From Myxococcota bacterium (GTDB lineage: Bacteria; Myxococcota; UBA727; JABDBI01), in assembly GCA_040387835.1 (NCBI GenBank), contig JAZKCZ010000001.1:325444-389443 (forward strand): 64,000 nucleotides of DNA, read 5' to 3'. The notes below the pieces were generated by a model. It did not search any database. It was not told where the DNA came from and saw only the letters and a program-made list of their open reading frames with translations. Of this stretch, positions 8,564 through 16,485 are shown piece by piece. Positions within the stretch are counted from its first letter, which is position 1; the number at the start of each line of letters is the position of its first letter. Both the position numbers and the translations under genes were made by a program.

Positions 8564-9568
8564 ATGGCGGTAGCAGAAAAAACAAGTAATTCACTGCTCA
8601 TCTGGGCCCTTGGGTTCTCCCTTTTAGTTCATATAGCCATGGTCATTTCGGTCATGAACATCAAAATACCGGAGCAAAGATCAAGCAGAGAAGATTTCGA
8701 GCAATGGGTCAAACAGATTGCACCTCCTAAAAGAGAAGCCATCTTGCTTCCTGAAGCGCCTTTACCTGTCACCAAATCGACCACCGGCCCTAAATCTGAC
8801 GTTGGCAGCGCCACTGGATCGGGTGAGCCTGCTGCTGCTGCGTCGGAAAAACAAGCGACTCGTGACAGCGGCGGTGGTGGTGCGAGCGAATCTGGTAGCG
8901 GTAGCGGCTCTCCGAATGCAGCAAAAGCTGCCCGAACCAAGGCGCTCAGATCCTCCGGCGTTTTAGGCGTAATTGGTGTTGCCTCCAGTGGCGGCGGCGG
9001 CAGTGCATTGGCTGATGTATTCTCATCGAATTCAGGCAAAGTCAGCGATAATCTAAACGGCGTGATGGAAGGCAAACAGCGCGTTGAGTTGCCAAACAGC
9101 TCCAATATTTCCAGGCAAGCGCTGAAAGGCCCTGGCGGCGGTGGCCCAGGTGGCAAAGGCCCCGCGGATATCGGCGGCATTGCCTCCGAATCTTCAGCCA
9201 AAGTCAACGCAGGCTCACGTCAAGGCTCTGACATTCCGATGCCAAGGGTAAGTTCTTCCGCCGGTACTTTGGTGGCAGGTAGCGTTGATGCAAACTCAGT
9301 TATCAGCGTTATTTCTCGTAAAAATAGCAGCTTCACCAGATGCTATGAACGGGCGCTTAGAACGAATCCTGATTTAGCCGGTCGTATCGCTTATGAAATC
9401 AGCGTCGGCGAAGAAGGCAGCGTGTTGGATGTCAAATTCACCGAAGATACCTTGAGAGCGCGTGATGTGCTGGATTGTATCAAAGGCATCTTGATGCGAT
9501 TGCAGTTCCCGCAGCCTAAAGGAGGCCCTGCTATTTTCAGCAGTGTGTTGGTCTTTGGAACGACTTGA
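8564..9568 (+). CDS. AgmX/PglI C-terminal-domain protein, TonB-like energy transducer
   Basis: The 334-residue protein has one N-terminal membrane helix (about 10-30, SLLIWALGFSLLVHIAMVIS). A long Gly/Ser/Ala-rich flexible region spans about 70-235. The C-terminal domain (about 240-334) contains FTRCYERALRTNPDLAGRI, then GSVLDVKFTEDTL, then VLDCIKGILMRLQFPQPKGG. That arrangement, with its two Cys, is the AgmX/PglI tail found mainly in Myxococcota and is TonB-like in architecture. It follows the TolQR genes by 3 nt, so it probably spans the periplasm and passes motor movement to outer-membrane partners. Low-complexity Gly codons make a long open frame on the opposite strand that is not a gene. 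Confidence 0.9.
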   Translation: MAVAEKTSNSLLIWALGFSLLVHIAMVISVMNIKIPEQRSSREDFEQWVKQIAPPKREAILLPEAPLPVTKSTTGPKSDVGSATGSGEPAAAASEKQATRDSGGGGASESGSGSGSPNAAKAARTKALRSSGVLGVIGVASSGGGGSALADVFSSNSGKVSDNLNGVMEGKQRVELPNSSNISRQALKGPGGGGPGGKGPADIGGIASESSAKVNAGSRQGSDIPMPRVSSSAGTLVAGSVDANSVISVISRKNSSFTRCYERALRTNPDLAGRIAYEISVGEEGSVLDVKFTEDTLRARDVLDCIKGILMRLQFPQPKGGPAIFSSVLVFGTT

Positions 9569-10664
9569 TCTAGACAGTCTCAATGAAGCTGTTTTACCCG
9601 TGTTTGCAAGCATGCAGACACGGGGTTTGTACATTGACAGACAGCGCTGGCACCAGACGATTGCCGATATTAAAATAGAGATGGCAAAGGCACGTCAGGT
9701 TGCCTTGCAACAGCTATCAGGCCCTGAGCATTTGGACCTATTCGGCGAATCAACGCTGAATTTGGATAGCCCTCTAGAAGTCACCAAGGCCATGAGCCGC
9801 GTGCGTGTGCAATCAGAAGCGGAAGTTGCGCTGAAGCACTATCGAGAATGTGCCAAACTTGTGCAAACCTATGGGGATTCGTTTTTAGAAACGATTGACC
9901 CAAGCACTTGGCGCATTCATACCACTTTTGAGCCACATGGCACGTCAACTGGCCGTGTTTCGTCTCACAATCCTAATATCCAAAATCTGCCGTCTGATGA
10001 GCGCTTTCAAGCCTGTCTGATTGCACCGCCAGGCAAAACCATTGTTCAAGGCGATTACGCTACCTGCGAGCTGCGAATACTGGCTGATTTTTCTCAAGAT
10101 CCGATTTTTTTAAAAGCCTTTGACGAAGACCAAGATCTGCACGCGCAGGTAGCACGGGAACTCTTTGGCGATGCGTCCCATCGAGACCAAGCGAAGGCCA
10201 TCAACTTCGGCATTGTTTACGGTATGGGCGCAAAGTCTTTGGCAGCGAAGCTTCATATGTCCGTGCACGAGGCTGAGCAGCTTTTGGCCAAATACTTTCA
10301 AAAACATGCCCGCATTGCAGGGTTTTTAAAATATTGCGTCGATTCGGCGTATCAAAAAGGCTACGCCGAAACCAAGCTAGGCCACCGGCTTTATCTAGAC
10401 CCTAAGCAAGATATCTCCCGAATCGCTAAAAATATGCCTATTCAAGGCACGGCCGCCGAAATTGCGAAATTGGCATTGGTCAAAATCCACGCCCGATTGG
10501 CAGAGTTTAAGGACGCCTATTTGGTGAACATGATTCACGATGAGCTTGTAATCGAATGCCTATCGTCAGATGCTGATGCGATTAGAGATCTACTCAAAGT
10601 AGAAATGGAGTCGGCTCAAAGGCAAATCACCCCCAGGGTTAAACCCAAAGCGGAAGTATCCTGA
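9543..10664 (+). CDS. Minimal family A DNA polymerase (polymerase domain only)
   Basis: The 373-residue product uses a GTG start 26 nt inside the preceding gene, with AAAGGAGG further upstream at 9518-9525. It covers only the polymerase domain of PolA. Visible parts are GRVSSHNPNIQNLP, motif A (DYATCELRILADF), motif B (RDQAKAINFGIVYGMG) and motif C (NMIHDELVIE). The catalytic Asp and Asp-Glu, and the motif B Lys and Tyr, are all present, so it may be active. There is no 5' nuclease or 3'-5' exonuclease domain. The upstream frame encodes the AgmX-like protein, so it is not a broken full-length polA. The segment between the thumb and the TGR motif is shorter than in E. coli Pol I. A repair or bypass role is possible. 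Confidence 0.88.
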   Translation: MCWSLERLDLDSLNEAVLPVFASMQTRGLYIDRQRWHQTIADIKIEMAKARQVALQQLSGPEHLDLFGESTLNLDSPLEVTKAMSRVRVQSEAEVALKHYRECAKLVQTYGDSFLETIDPSTWRIHTTFEPHGTSTGRVSSHNPNIQNLPSDERFQACLIAPPGKTIVQGDYATCELRILADFSQDPIFLKAFDEDQDLHAQVARELFGDASHRDQAKAINFGIVYGMGAKSLAAKLHMSVHEAEQLLAKYFQKHARIAGFLKYCVDSAYQKGYAETKLGHRLYLDPKQDISRIAKNMPIQGTAAEIAKLALVKIHARLAEFKDAYLVNMIHDELVIECLSSDADAIRDLLKVEMESAQRQITPRVKPKAEVS

Positions 10665-10701
10665 CGAGTGATATTCGGGTAATTTGACCTCACAAGTTAA
10701 A

Positions 10702-11517
10702 ATGCTAAACTTTAAAGCAATGTTTGTTTTGAAACTAATATTTGCTCTAGCGTCCATTCTGCAGGTCTGCTCTGTATATGCCTTGAACATGCCTATTATT
10801 TCTAAAGAAAGCCCGGATATTTCGTCGGAATTTTATTTTGTGCAGCCGGAGGATATCTTGCCAGGCTGCGTGCCATCCAAAGCTTATACAGACAACTATG
10901 TCGGGACGGTTCAAACGATGAAACATGATGCACCTAGAACGCCCACTGTGACGCAAAAAACCTATTATTCGGTGATATCCACTCTCAATAACTGGCGCGC
11001 TCATGACTGGATGCCAGGGCCGCTTCATTTCAACTCCTTCAACACCATTCCCTTGCCGCCCGGGGTTTGGGCCAACGGCTGCAGCTTTCAACTCGGTATG
11101 CAGCCTGAAGACTGGTTGGCAAAGAGAATAAATGCCAGTGCGGCTGAAAAAAAACAGGAAGTGTTTGTGGTCAGTGTGCTCGAGCCATTCGAGGCGGTGC
11201 ATACAAGCAGGAAGCTCAAAAACATCCATCGAGTAGATTCCCAGGATAATCGGCCAATGTCTCCTGATGAGATAGATGTCGGTGTTAAACTCTTGGAGCG
11301 TGCTGTCGCAAAGGGCAATCAATACGTCTATGTCCATTGCAAAAGCGGTGCCGGGCGCAGTGCGACGGTGATTGCTGCGTTTTTGGTTAAACACGCAGGC
11401 ATGACACCTGAGGCTGCTGGGCAATATTTGTATAGCATGCGCAAGGAAACGGTTTTGGCCCGGATACCGGAACATTATCATTTAACAGCGCTCAAAAGCT
11501 GGGCTGTTAATCAGTAG
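10702..11517 (+). CDS. Exported dual-specificity (tyrosine) protein phosphatase
   Basis: The 271-residue protein has a signal peptide ending SVYALN and a phosphatase P-loop HCKSGAGRSATVIAAFL. Cys213 and Arg219 form the CX5R site. The helix after it (AGQYLYSMRKETV) and the position near the C-terminus fit cysteine-based dual-specificity phosphatases. Start choice is unsure: ATG at 10702 or ATG at 10720 both leave a signal peptide, and neither has a good ribosome site. A TTG at 10684 is less likely. Export would place it in the periplasm or outside the cell, where bacterial or host phosphoproteins or phosphorylated lipids or inositols could be substrates. The gene stands 37 nt after the polymerase gene. 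Confidence 0.82.
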   Translation: MLNFKAMFVLKLIFALASILQVCSVYALNMPIISKESPDISSEFYFVQPEDILPGCVPSKAYTDNYVGTVQTMKHDAPRTPTVTQKTYYSVISTLNNWRAHDWMPGPLHFNSFNTIPLPPGVWANGCSFQLGMQPEDWLAKRINASAAEKKQEVFVVSVLEPFEAVHTSRKLKNIHRVDSQDNRPMSPDEIDVGVKLLERAVAKGNQYVYVHCKSGAGRSATVIAAFLVKHAGMTPEAAGQYLYSMRKETVLARIPEHYHLTALKSWAVNQ

Positions 11518-11526
11518 GGAATAAGC

Positions 11527-11551
11527 ATAGCCCTGTAAAGTTTAGGGCTAT
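11527..11551. terminator. Inverted repeat after the phosphatase gene
   Basis: ATAGCCCT at 11527-11534 pairs perfectly with AGGGCTAT at 11544-11551 around a 9-nt loop. It lies 10 nt after the phosphatase stop and directly before the next start. There is no T-run, so it is a weak terminator candidate, or a stem that limits translation of the following GTG start. Confidence 0.4.
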
Positions 11552-11552
11552 T

Positions 11553-11921
11553 GTGACAGTGATCAGGTTATTCTTGCTGCTGCATTTGAGCTTTCCTGCA
11601 TCAACTCAAGGAAACCAAACTGCGGTTATCTACACCAAACCAGTGGGTGGAATATACTCAGCGCTGGAAATTGGTTCCGTATATTTCGCGGTGGGCTTAA
11701 TCCTAACAGCGCCCGCGTTAACGCTCGCCGGTAGGCACCATGCCGCTGCAAAAGGGGAAACGGCGGCCGCCACCATGGCCGATAATCCCTTCACGCTTGC
11801 CATTGCTGCGATGACCACGCCCATGTCGGTTTTTATGTTTAATCAATGGATTGTTAATTGGATTAGCGCCTATTCAGCGTGGCGCTTTGCGCCTCCAGAT
11901 CTCAAGAGCGTCAAAGTGTAG
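11553..11921 (+). CDS. Small membrane protein of unknown function
   Basis: The 122-residue product starts at GTG just after an 8-bp stem. It has an N-terminal hydrophobic segment that may be a signal peptide (about 1-18, ending PASTQG). Helices follow at about 36-58 (LEIGSVYFAVGLILTAPALT) and about 82-108 (FTLAIAAMTTPMSVFMFNQW). The C-terminus is short and soluble. No family is recognised. Confidence is modest because of the GTG start and the absence of a clear ribosome site. Confidence 0.5.
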   Translation: MTVIRLFLLLHLSFPASTQGNQTAVIYTKPVGGIYSALEIGSVYFAVGLILTAPALTLAGRHHAAAKGETAAATMADNPFTLAIAAMTTPMSVFMFNQWIVNWISAYSAWRFAPPDLKSVKV

Positions 11922-12005
11922 GGTTTAGATGAAGTGGAATATAGGTCTTTTGGTAGAAATGAAGTTAAGAAAGCAGCTATGATCCTTCCATAGAGAGAAT
12001 TTTTT

Positions 12006-13025
12006 ATGGATAAGCTAATTCCAAGAACGGTATCAACTCAATCTGAACCTGCATCTGAAAGCGATGAAGCGAAATCGCCAAGGACTTCCGAGGAATATTT
12101 CACAGATGCTTTTGAAGGGTCAAGTTCCTCCGAAGAATTGGAACATCAACTTCCACCTTCCATGGAGGCAGGTTTTGAAAGAGTCAGCGCTCTATGGGAT
12201 AAGGAATTCCCCCAATTTCCAAAGCCAGATCCAGCGCTGGCTCACGCAGGATTAATGAAGGCAGATATAATCTCACCTGGAAAATTTTTGACACCTCCGG
12301 AATATGAATACGATGCCGAGTCGAGTTTTAATCATGGCATGGGTCAAGAAGCGGCAGAACTTGCTCACGCACCAATCTTAAAACCAACGCCAGCGGTATT
12401 AAAAGCGCGTTTAGATGAGATCGCAAAAACCCGACGTTATCTCGCCTATGCCGCGGAGGGCAATGAATATGTTTTGCATGGTCAGCCCATAGAGGAAGCG
12501 TCAAAGGAATGGGGCGCCCACGTTATGGATGATATGTCTGAAGGTTCGCGCCATGGCTATTTGGCACAGGCTGCGCGTGAACGTATCAGTACGAGATATC
12601 AAGTATTCGGACATGTCGAAGTTGGAAATGAGACGATAGAGCTTTCCAGTATTGATATGTTACCTGGTGTACTCGATGGCCTTGCGATGCATCATCCATT
12701 TAATGCTGATGCTATAAAAATTAAAAATCATGCTTTAGAAATGCTAGCTGCGGCGTTCTGTGTGGAGCCTTGGGATTTAGATCAAATCGCGGCCAGCTAT
12801 CGTTTGCTATGTCACGGAACACCCTATGTGAATGGAACACCGTCGATTATAGAAACTTTTATCGACGGGATGCTTCGGTCTAGGGGTTGGGCATTGCCGT
12901 CCAAAAAATCTGAGCCATTTTGGAATGCAGTGATGCACGATGATGAAGATGGGCCGTATACTTGGCAGCATTTCATGCGCAATTTTGAGAGTCCTGAAAC
13001 TACATCATCCCCAATTGCAACCTAG
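12006..13025 (+). CDS. Orphan acidic cytoplasmic-type protein
   Basis: The 339-residue product has no signal peptide or membrane segment. Residues 1-50 are Ser/Glu-rich and probably disordered (SEPASESDEAKSPRTSEEYF). The rest is predicted mainly helical, with many Ala, His and acidic residues. No motif or family is recognised. It is preceded by an AT-rich leader with TATGAT but no matching -35. Its last 26 bases overlap the end of sufT, which converges on it. The disordered acidic head and the lack of recognisable relatives fit an accessory or secreted-effector type of gene, but this is only a suggestion. Confidence 0.6.
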   Translation: MDKLIPRTVSTQSEPASESDEAKSPRTSEEYFTDAFEGSSSSEELEHQLPPSMEAGFERVSALWDKEFPQFPKPDPALAHAGLMKADIISPGKFLTPPEYEYDAESSFNHGMGQEAAELAHAPILKPTPAVLKARLDEIAKTRRYLAYAAEGNEYVLHGQPIEEASKEWGAHVMDDMSEGSRHGYLAQAARERISTRYQVFGHVEVGNETIELSSIDMLPGVLDGLAMHHPFNADAIKIKNHALEMLAAAFCVEPWDLDQIAASYRLLCHGTPYVNGTPSIIETFIDGMLRSRGWALPSKKSEPFWNAVMHDDEDGPYTWQHFMRNFESPETTSSPIAT

Positions 13026-13542
13026 CGGCATCGGACATCATTTCGCTGCTCCAGGCAGGATCGAAAACCAAGTCGATGGTGACCGTTTCAATGCCAGGGA
13101 TGGCCATCATTTTGGTTTCGATGTCGGTTCTCAGCACTTCGCCCATGCCGCAGCCCGGCGCCGTGAGCGTCATTTGGACCTGCAAGTGACTGTCAACCAG
13201 CTCGAGCTTATAAATCAGCCCAAGCTCAACGATGTTGACGGGGATTTCTGGGTCGTAGCAGGTTTTCAGCTGCGACCAGGCGGCTTCTTCTAGATTGCTG
13301 AACTTAGACCAGTCAGGCTTTTGGCTTTCTTTCGGTATTTCTTGGCCTAAAGCGTCGGCATCCGTGCCGTCAATGCGAACGAGATAGCCCCATTCGGTCT
13401 CGACCGTGAACATGCCTCCGAGCACTTGGGTAATATAGACTTCGTGCCCTGCTTCCAGGGTCATCATTTCGCCGTTGGGGATTTGGATGGCTTTACAATC
13501 CCGGCTTAGTTTGACGCTTAACCCACCGCCATACATATGCAT
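13000..13542 (-). CDS. sufT: Fe-S cluster assembly protein SufT (DUF59/MIP18 family)
   Basis: The 180-residue protein has a SufT-specific N-terminal part (about 1-75, with GHEVYITQVLGGMFTVE) followed by the DUF59 domain (about 80-175). That domain includes YDPEIPVNIVELGLIY and MTLTAPGCGMGEVL, whose Cys is the conserved reactive one. SufT helps maturation of Fe-S proteins. It is the last gene of the suf operon, 5 nt after sufU. Its 3' end overlaps the converging orphan by 26 nt. Confidence 0.93.
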   Translation of the reverse strand: MHMYGGGLSVKLSRDCKAIQIPNGEMMTLEAGHEVYITQVLGGMFTVETEWGYLVRIDGTDADALGQEIPKESQKPDWSKFSNLEEAAWSQLKTCYDPEIPVNIVELGLIYKLELVDSHLQVQMTLTAPGCGMGEVLRTDIETKMMAIPGIETVTIDLVFDPAWSSEMMSDAARLQLGMM

Positions 13543-13547
13543 TTGAT

Positions 13548-13958
13548 TTACTCCAGTGCCGATTTAAAAGTATGCCAGGCCAATGTTGCGCATTTAACGC
13601 GGGCGGGAAATTCTCGTACTCCAGAAAAAACCTGCGCCTTGCCGAGCTTCGCGCCTGTTCCTGTCTCGCTGGTTAACAGCTCATGAAAATCCTCGAATAG
13701 CACACTCGCTTCATCCAGCGTCTTGCCGATAAGTTCATCGGTCATGATGGATGCCGAAGATTTGGAGATGGCGCAGCCCTGCCCCGTGAAACGAATATCG
13801 GCAATGCGGCCCTCTTCAATGCGCAAATAGACATCAAATTCATCGCCGCATAATGGATTGTATCCGTGCGCATGATGCGTGGCCGCTTCGAGCACGCCAT
13901 AATGATGCGGATGCTGGTTATGATCCAAAATCATTTCTTGGTACAAATCTTCTAGCAT
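13548..13958 (-). CDS. sufU: Sulfur relay/zinc scaffold protein SufU
   Basis: The 136-residue IscU-like protein begins LEDLYQEMILDHNQHPHHYG, the family signature. The three conserved Cys are in NPLCGDEF (with its Asp), GQGCAISKSS and RVKCATLAW. SufU binds zinc and takes the persulfide from SufS. Its start overlaps sufS by 7 nt. Confidence 0.95.
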   Translation of the reverse strand: MLEDLYQEMILDHNQHPHHYGVLEAATHHAHGYNPLCGDEFDVYLRIEEGRIADIRFTGQGCAISKSSASIMTDELIGKTLDEASVLFEDFHELLTSETGTGAKLGKAQVFSGVREFPARVKCATLAWHTFKSALE

Positions 13959-15139
13959 TTGAAAACCTGCTTCACGCGTTTAAGCCCAAAAGTCAGGGCA
14001 TCAATGTCTGCCAGCGTGTTGTAAACCCCAAGCGAAGCACGCGCCAAAGCTGGCACACCCAAAAGCCGCATTAGAGGCTGAGCGCACAAATGCCCTGCCC
14101 TGATTGCGATGCCTTCTTGGTCTAAAATCGACGCAATGTCATGCGGGTGAATATCACCCAAGCTGAACGATATAATCGGAATGGGACTATGCAGTTGGCT
14201 GCGCACCGAACCCGGAAATACCTTCTCAACTTCCGCAAAACCATAACGCATCAATTCAGATTCATGGGCCTGCATCTTCTCGAAGCCAAGGCTTAAGACA
14301 AAATCAATGGCAGCACCAAGGCCAATAACACCGGCAATGTTCGGCGTGCCAGCTTCAAACTTCATCGGCAACTTGGCATAAGTGGTTTTTTCGAAAGCGA
14401 CATGCTCAATCATGTCGCCGCCTGTTTGATAAGGCGGCATCTTTTCGAGCAGTTCTTCGCGTCCATAGAGCACGCCCGTGCCGGTCGGCCCGTAGAGTTT
14501 ATGGCCCGAAAACACTAAAAAATCACAATCTAAATCTTTGACGTCAATCGGCAGATGGGTCGCTGCCTGAGCGGCGTCAACGAGCACGGTCATACCTCGC
14601 GCTTTAGCGAATGCAGTCCATTCTTTCACCGGGTTAACAACGCCCAACGCATTCGAAGCATAGCTCATCGCCAACAGTTTAGCGCTCGGACCAAATGGCA
14701 ACGGCCCTTGATGCCCCAGCGGAATCACCTTGAGCACGCAACCAATCTGCTGGCATACCATTTGCCAGGGAACGATATTGGAATGGTGCTCTAAGCTTGA
14801 AATCCAGATTTCGTCGCCCGCTTTCAAAAAGTGCTTGGCAAAGCTATTCGCCACCAGATTGATGCCGCCCGTCGTACCGCTGGTAAAGATGATTTCTCTG
14901 CCTGAGCGTGCGCCGATAAATTTTTGCACCCGAACACGCACTTGCTCGAACGCGTCCGTGGCTTGCTCACTCAAATAATGCACACCGCGGTGGATGTTGG
15001 CGCAGTATTTCAGTTCATAAGCCCGCTCAGCCTCAATGACGCTGAGCGGCTTTAAAGCGGTGGCCGCGCTGTCTAAATAAACCAGCTTTTTGCCGCGAGC
15101 GGTCTGCTCCAAAATCGGAAACTGGCTTTTTAGATCCAC
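13952..15139 (-). CDS. sufS: Cysteine desulfurase SufS
   Basis: The 395-residue class V PLP enzyme is of usual length. It begins with QFPILEQ and YLDSAATALKP. The PLP-binding Lys lies in FSGHKLYGPTGTGVLYG and the catalytic Cys in RAGHLCAQPLM. GIEF-like C-terminal motifs of group II desulfurases are seen. It takes sulfur from cysteine and hands it to SufU for cluster building on SufBCD. Its start overlaps the end of sufD by 10 nt. Confidence 0.96.
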   Translation of the reverse strand: MDLKSQFPILEQTARGKKLVYLDSAATALKPLSVIEAERAYELKYCANIHRGVHYLSEQATDAFEQVRVRVQKFIGARSGREIIFTSGTTGGINLVANSFAKHFLKAGDEIWISSLEHHSNIVPWQMVCQQIGCVLKVIPLGHQGPLPFGPSAKLLAMSYASNALGVVNPVKEWTAFAKARGMTVLVDAAQAATHLPIDVKDLDCDFLVFSGHKLYGPTGTGVLYGREELLEKMPPYQTGGDMIEHVAFEKTTYAKLPMKFEAGTPNIAGVIGLGAAIDFVLSLGFEKMQAHESELMRYGFAEVEKVFPGSVRSQLHSPIPIISFSLGDIHPHDIASILDQEGIAIRAGHLCAQPLMRLLGVPALARASLGVYNTLADIDALTFGLKRVKQVFKC

Positions 15140-15762
15140 GCAAACACCTGTTGGGTGAGTTCATCGCGCATGGCAGTGTCGTCAATGCTTTGTAGGACTT
15201 CACCAGCAAACGCTTGAATTAACAATCGTTTGGCCATAACTTCGTTTAAGCCTCTCGCTTTCATATAAAACAGCGCGCTGGCGTCTAATTGCCCGATACT
15301 TGCGCCATGACGACACTGAACCGCATCGGCGTTGATTTCTAAATGTGGCTCAGCGTGAACCCTGGCATTTGGAGACAGCAATAAACTGCGATGCAACTGA
15401 CCAGCATCCGTACCCAATGCGCCAAAGGGCACAGCGACATAAGCTTTCAAAAATCCTTGCGCATCGTCTGCGTAAAGACCTTTGTGAAGCTGCCTGCTTT
15501 TGCAATTTGGTACGTTGTGAAACACTTCAACACTCGTTCGTAAGTGACCGGATTGTTTAACTAAATCGAGGAAATTTAAATTACAAGAAGCATGCTCGCC
15601 AAGAAAAGTAACGCGCCAGTTCTGTGCCTGCTCCCCTTCGCAAAACGTAACCTGAGTCAGCGACAAATGGGCCCGCGCCTCAAGCTCGATTTCAAGTCCC
15701 TCTCCAGTTGCTGGAGAGGGATTTAGGGTGAGGCTCTCCCCTGCCTTAACGCGGATTTGCAT
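15130..15762 (-). CDS. sufD: Short SufD, Fe-S scaffold subunit
   Basis: The protein is about 210 residues from ATG at 15762 (a GTG at 15768 is the alternative); typical SufD is about 400. The part present is the beta-helix and C-terminal helical segment. YADDAQGFLKAYVAVPFGAL, then HAEPHLEINADAVQCRHGAS and ARGLNEVMAKRLLIQAFAGE give the family pattern, including the Cys-Arg-His-Gly tract. The N-terminal domain is missing. Residues about 8-23 come from a family A palindromic repeat (reading NPSPATGEG). SufD pairs with SufB in the SufBC2D scaffold; the short form probably keeps the SufB-facing core. Its start lies inside the end of sufC. Confidence 0.85.
   Translation of the reverse strand: MQIRVKAGESLTLNPSPATGEGLEIELEARAHLSLTQVTFCEGEQAQNWRVTFLGEHASCNLNFLDLVKQSGHLRTSVEVFHNVPNCKSRQLHKGLYADDAQGFLKAYVAVPFGALGTDAGQLHRSLLLSPNARVHAEPHLEINADAVQCRHGASIGQLDASALFYMKARGLNEVMAKRLLIQAFAGEVLQSIDDTAMRDELTQQVFAWI
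15697..15741. repeat. Family A palindromic repeat, copy A1 (inside sufD)
   Basis: CCCTCTCCAG (15698-15707) and CTGGAGAGGG (15711-15720) form a perfect 10-bp stem with a 3-nt loop. The family tail ATTTAGGGTGAGG and then CTCTCCCC follow. It lies in frame near the start of sufD and on that strand reads NPSPATGEG. Confidence 0.85.
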
Positions 15763-16483
15763 AGCCACTTTGCTCCAACTCCAGCGCCAACTCTTTACCG
15801 CCCGAGCGTGTTATCTGACCATTTTGCAGCACATGCACAAAATCCGGCACGATATAATCGAGCAGCCTTTGATAATGCGTCACCACGATAAAACTTCTGC
15901 CAGCGTCCCGAAGCGCGTTAATGCTGTCAGCGACAATGCGCAAAGCATCAATATCAAGCCCCGAATCCGTCTCGTCTAAAATAACCAGCTTCGGCTCAAG
16001 CAAAGCAATCTGCAGCGCTTCATTGCGTTTCTTCTCGCCGCCCGAAAAACCTTCGTTGACGCTGCGTTGCAAAAACGCTTCGTCCATTTTCAAAAGCGCC
16101 ATCTTCTCTTTAATTAGCTTTAGAAAATCAACCGCGTCGACTTCGTCCAGGCCTTGTGATTTGCGTTTGGCATTGAGCGCTGCTTTCAAAAAATAAGTAT
16201 TATTAACGCCAGGGATTTCCACTGGGTATTGAAACGCCAGAAACAAGCCATTTAACGCCCGCTCTTCCGGAGCATCGTCAAACAGGTTCCTACCGTCGAA
16301 ATTAACCGTTCCAGACGTCACGGTATAGGCAGGGTTTCCAGCCAAAACGCCAGCGAAAGTGCTCTTGCCAGACCCGTTTGGACCCATGATGGCATGGATT
16401 TCACCAGGGCCTACGTTGAGTGAGATACCTTTTAAAATTGGCTTGTCTTGCACTTTAACGTGCAAATTTTCTACATTTAACAT
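15746..16483 (-). CDS. sufC: Fe-S assembly ATPase SufC
   Basis: The 245-residue ABC-type ATPase has Walker A GPNGSGKST (about 34-42), signature GFSGGEKKRNE and Walker B LVILDETDSGLD, all as expected for SufC. It drives conformational change of the SufB-SufD scaffold during cluster assembly. It follows sufB by 2 nt and overlaps the sufD start. Confidence 0.97.
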   Translation of the reverse strand: MLNVENLHVKVQDKPILKGISLNVGPGEIHAIMGPNGSGKSTFAGVLAGNPAYTVTSGTVNFDGRNLFDDAPEERALNGLFLAFQYPVEIPGVNNTYFLKAALNAKRKSQGLDEVDAVDFLKLIKEKMALLKMDEAFLQRSVNEGFSGGEKKRNEALQIALLEPKLVILDETDSGLDIDALRIVADSINALRDAGRSFIVVTHYQRLLDYIVPDFVHVLQNGQITRSGGKELALELEQSGYANPR

Positions 16484-16485
16484 GA

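Noticed and set aside
8629-9207. A 192-codon minus-strand frame opposite the AgmX/PglI-like gene
   Set aside because: It results from Gly/Ser-rich codons read in reverse, giving Pro/Ala-rich nonsense.
9543-10664. Possibility that the polymerase gene is the 3' fragment of a frameshifted full-length polA
   Set aside because: The bases upstream encode the AgmX/PglI-like protein in another frame, with no exonuclease residues in any frame.
10747-11481. A 244-codon open frame on the minus strand across the phosphatase gene
   Set aside because: It is the antisense of a gene with a signal peptide and CX5R site; its product has no recognisable motif.
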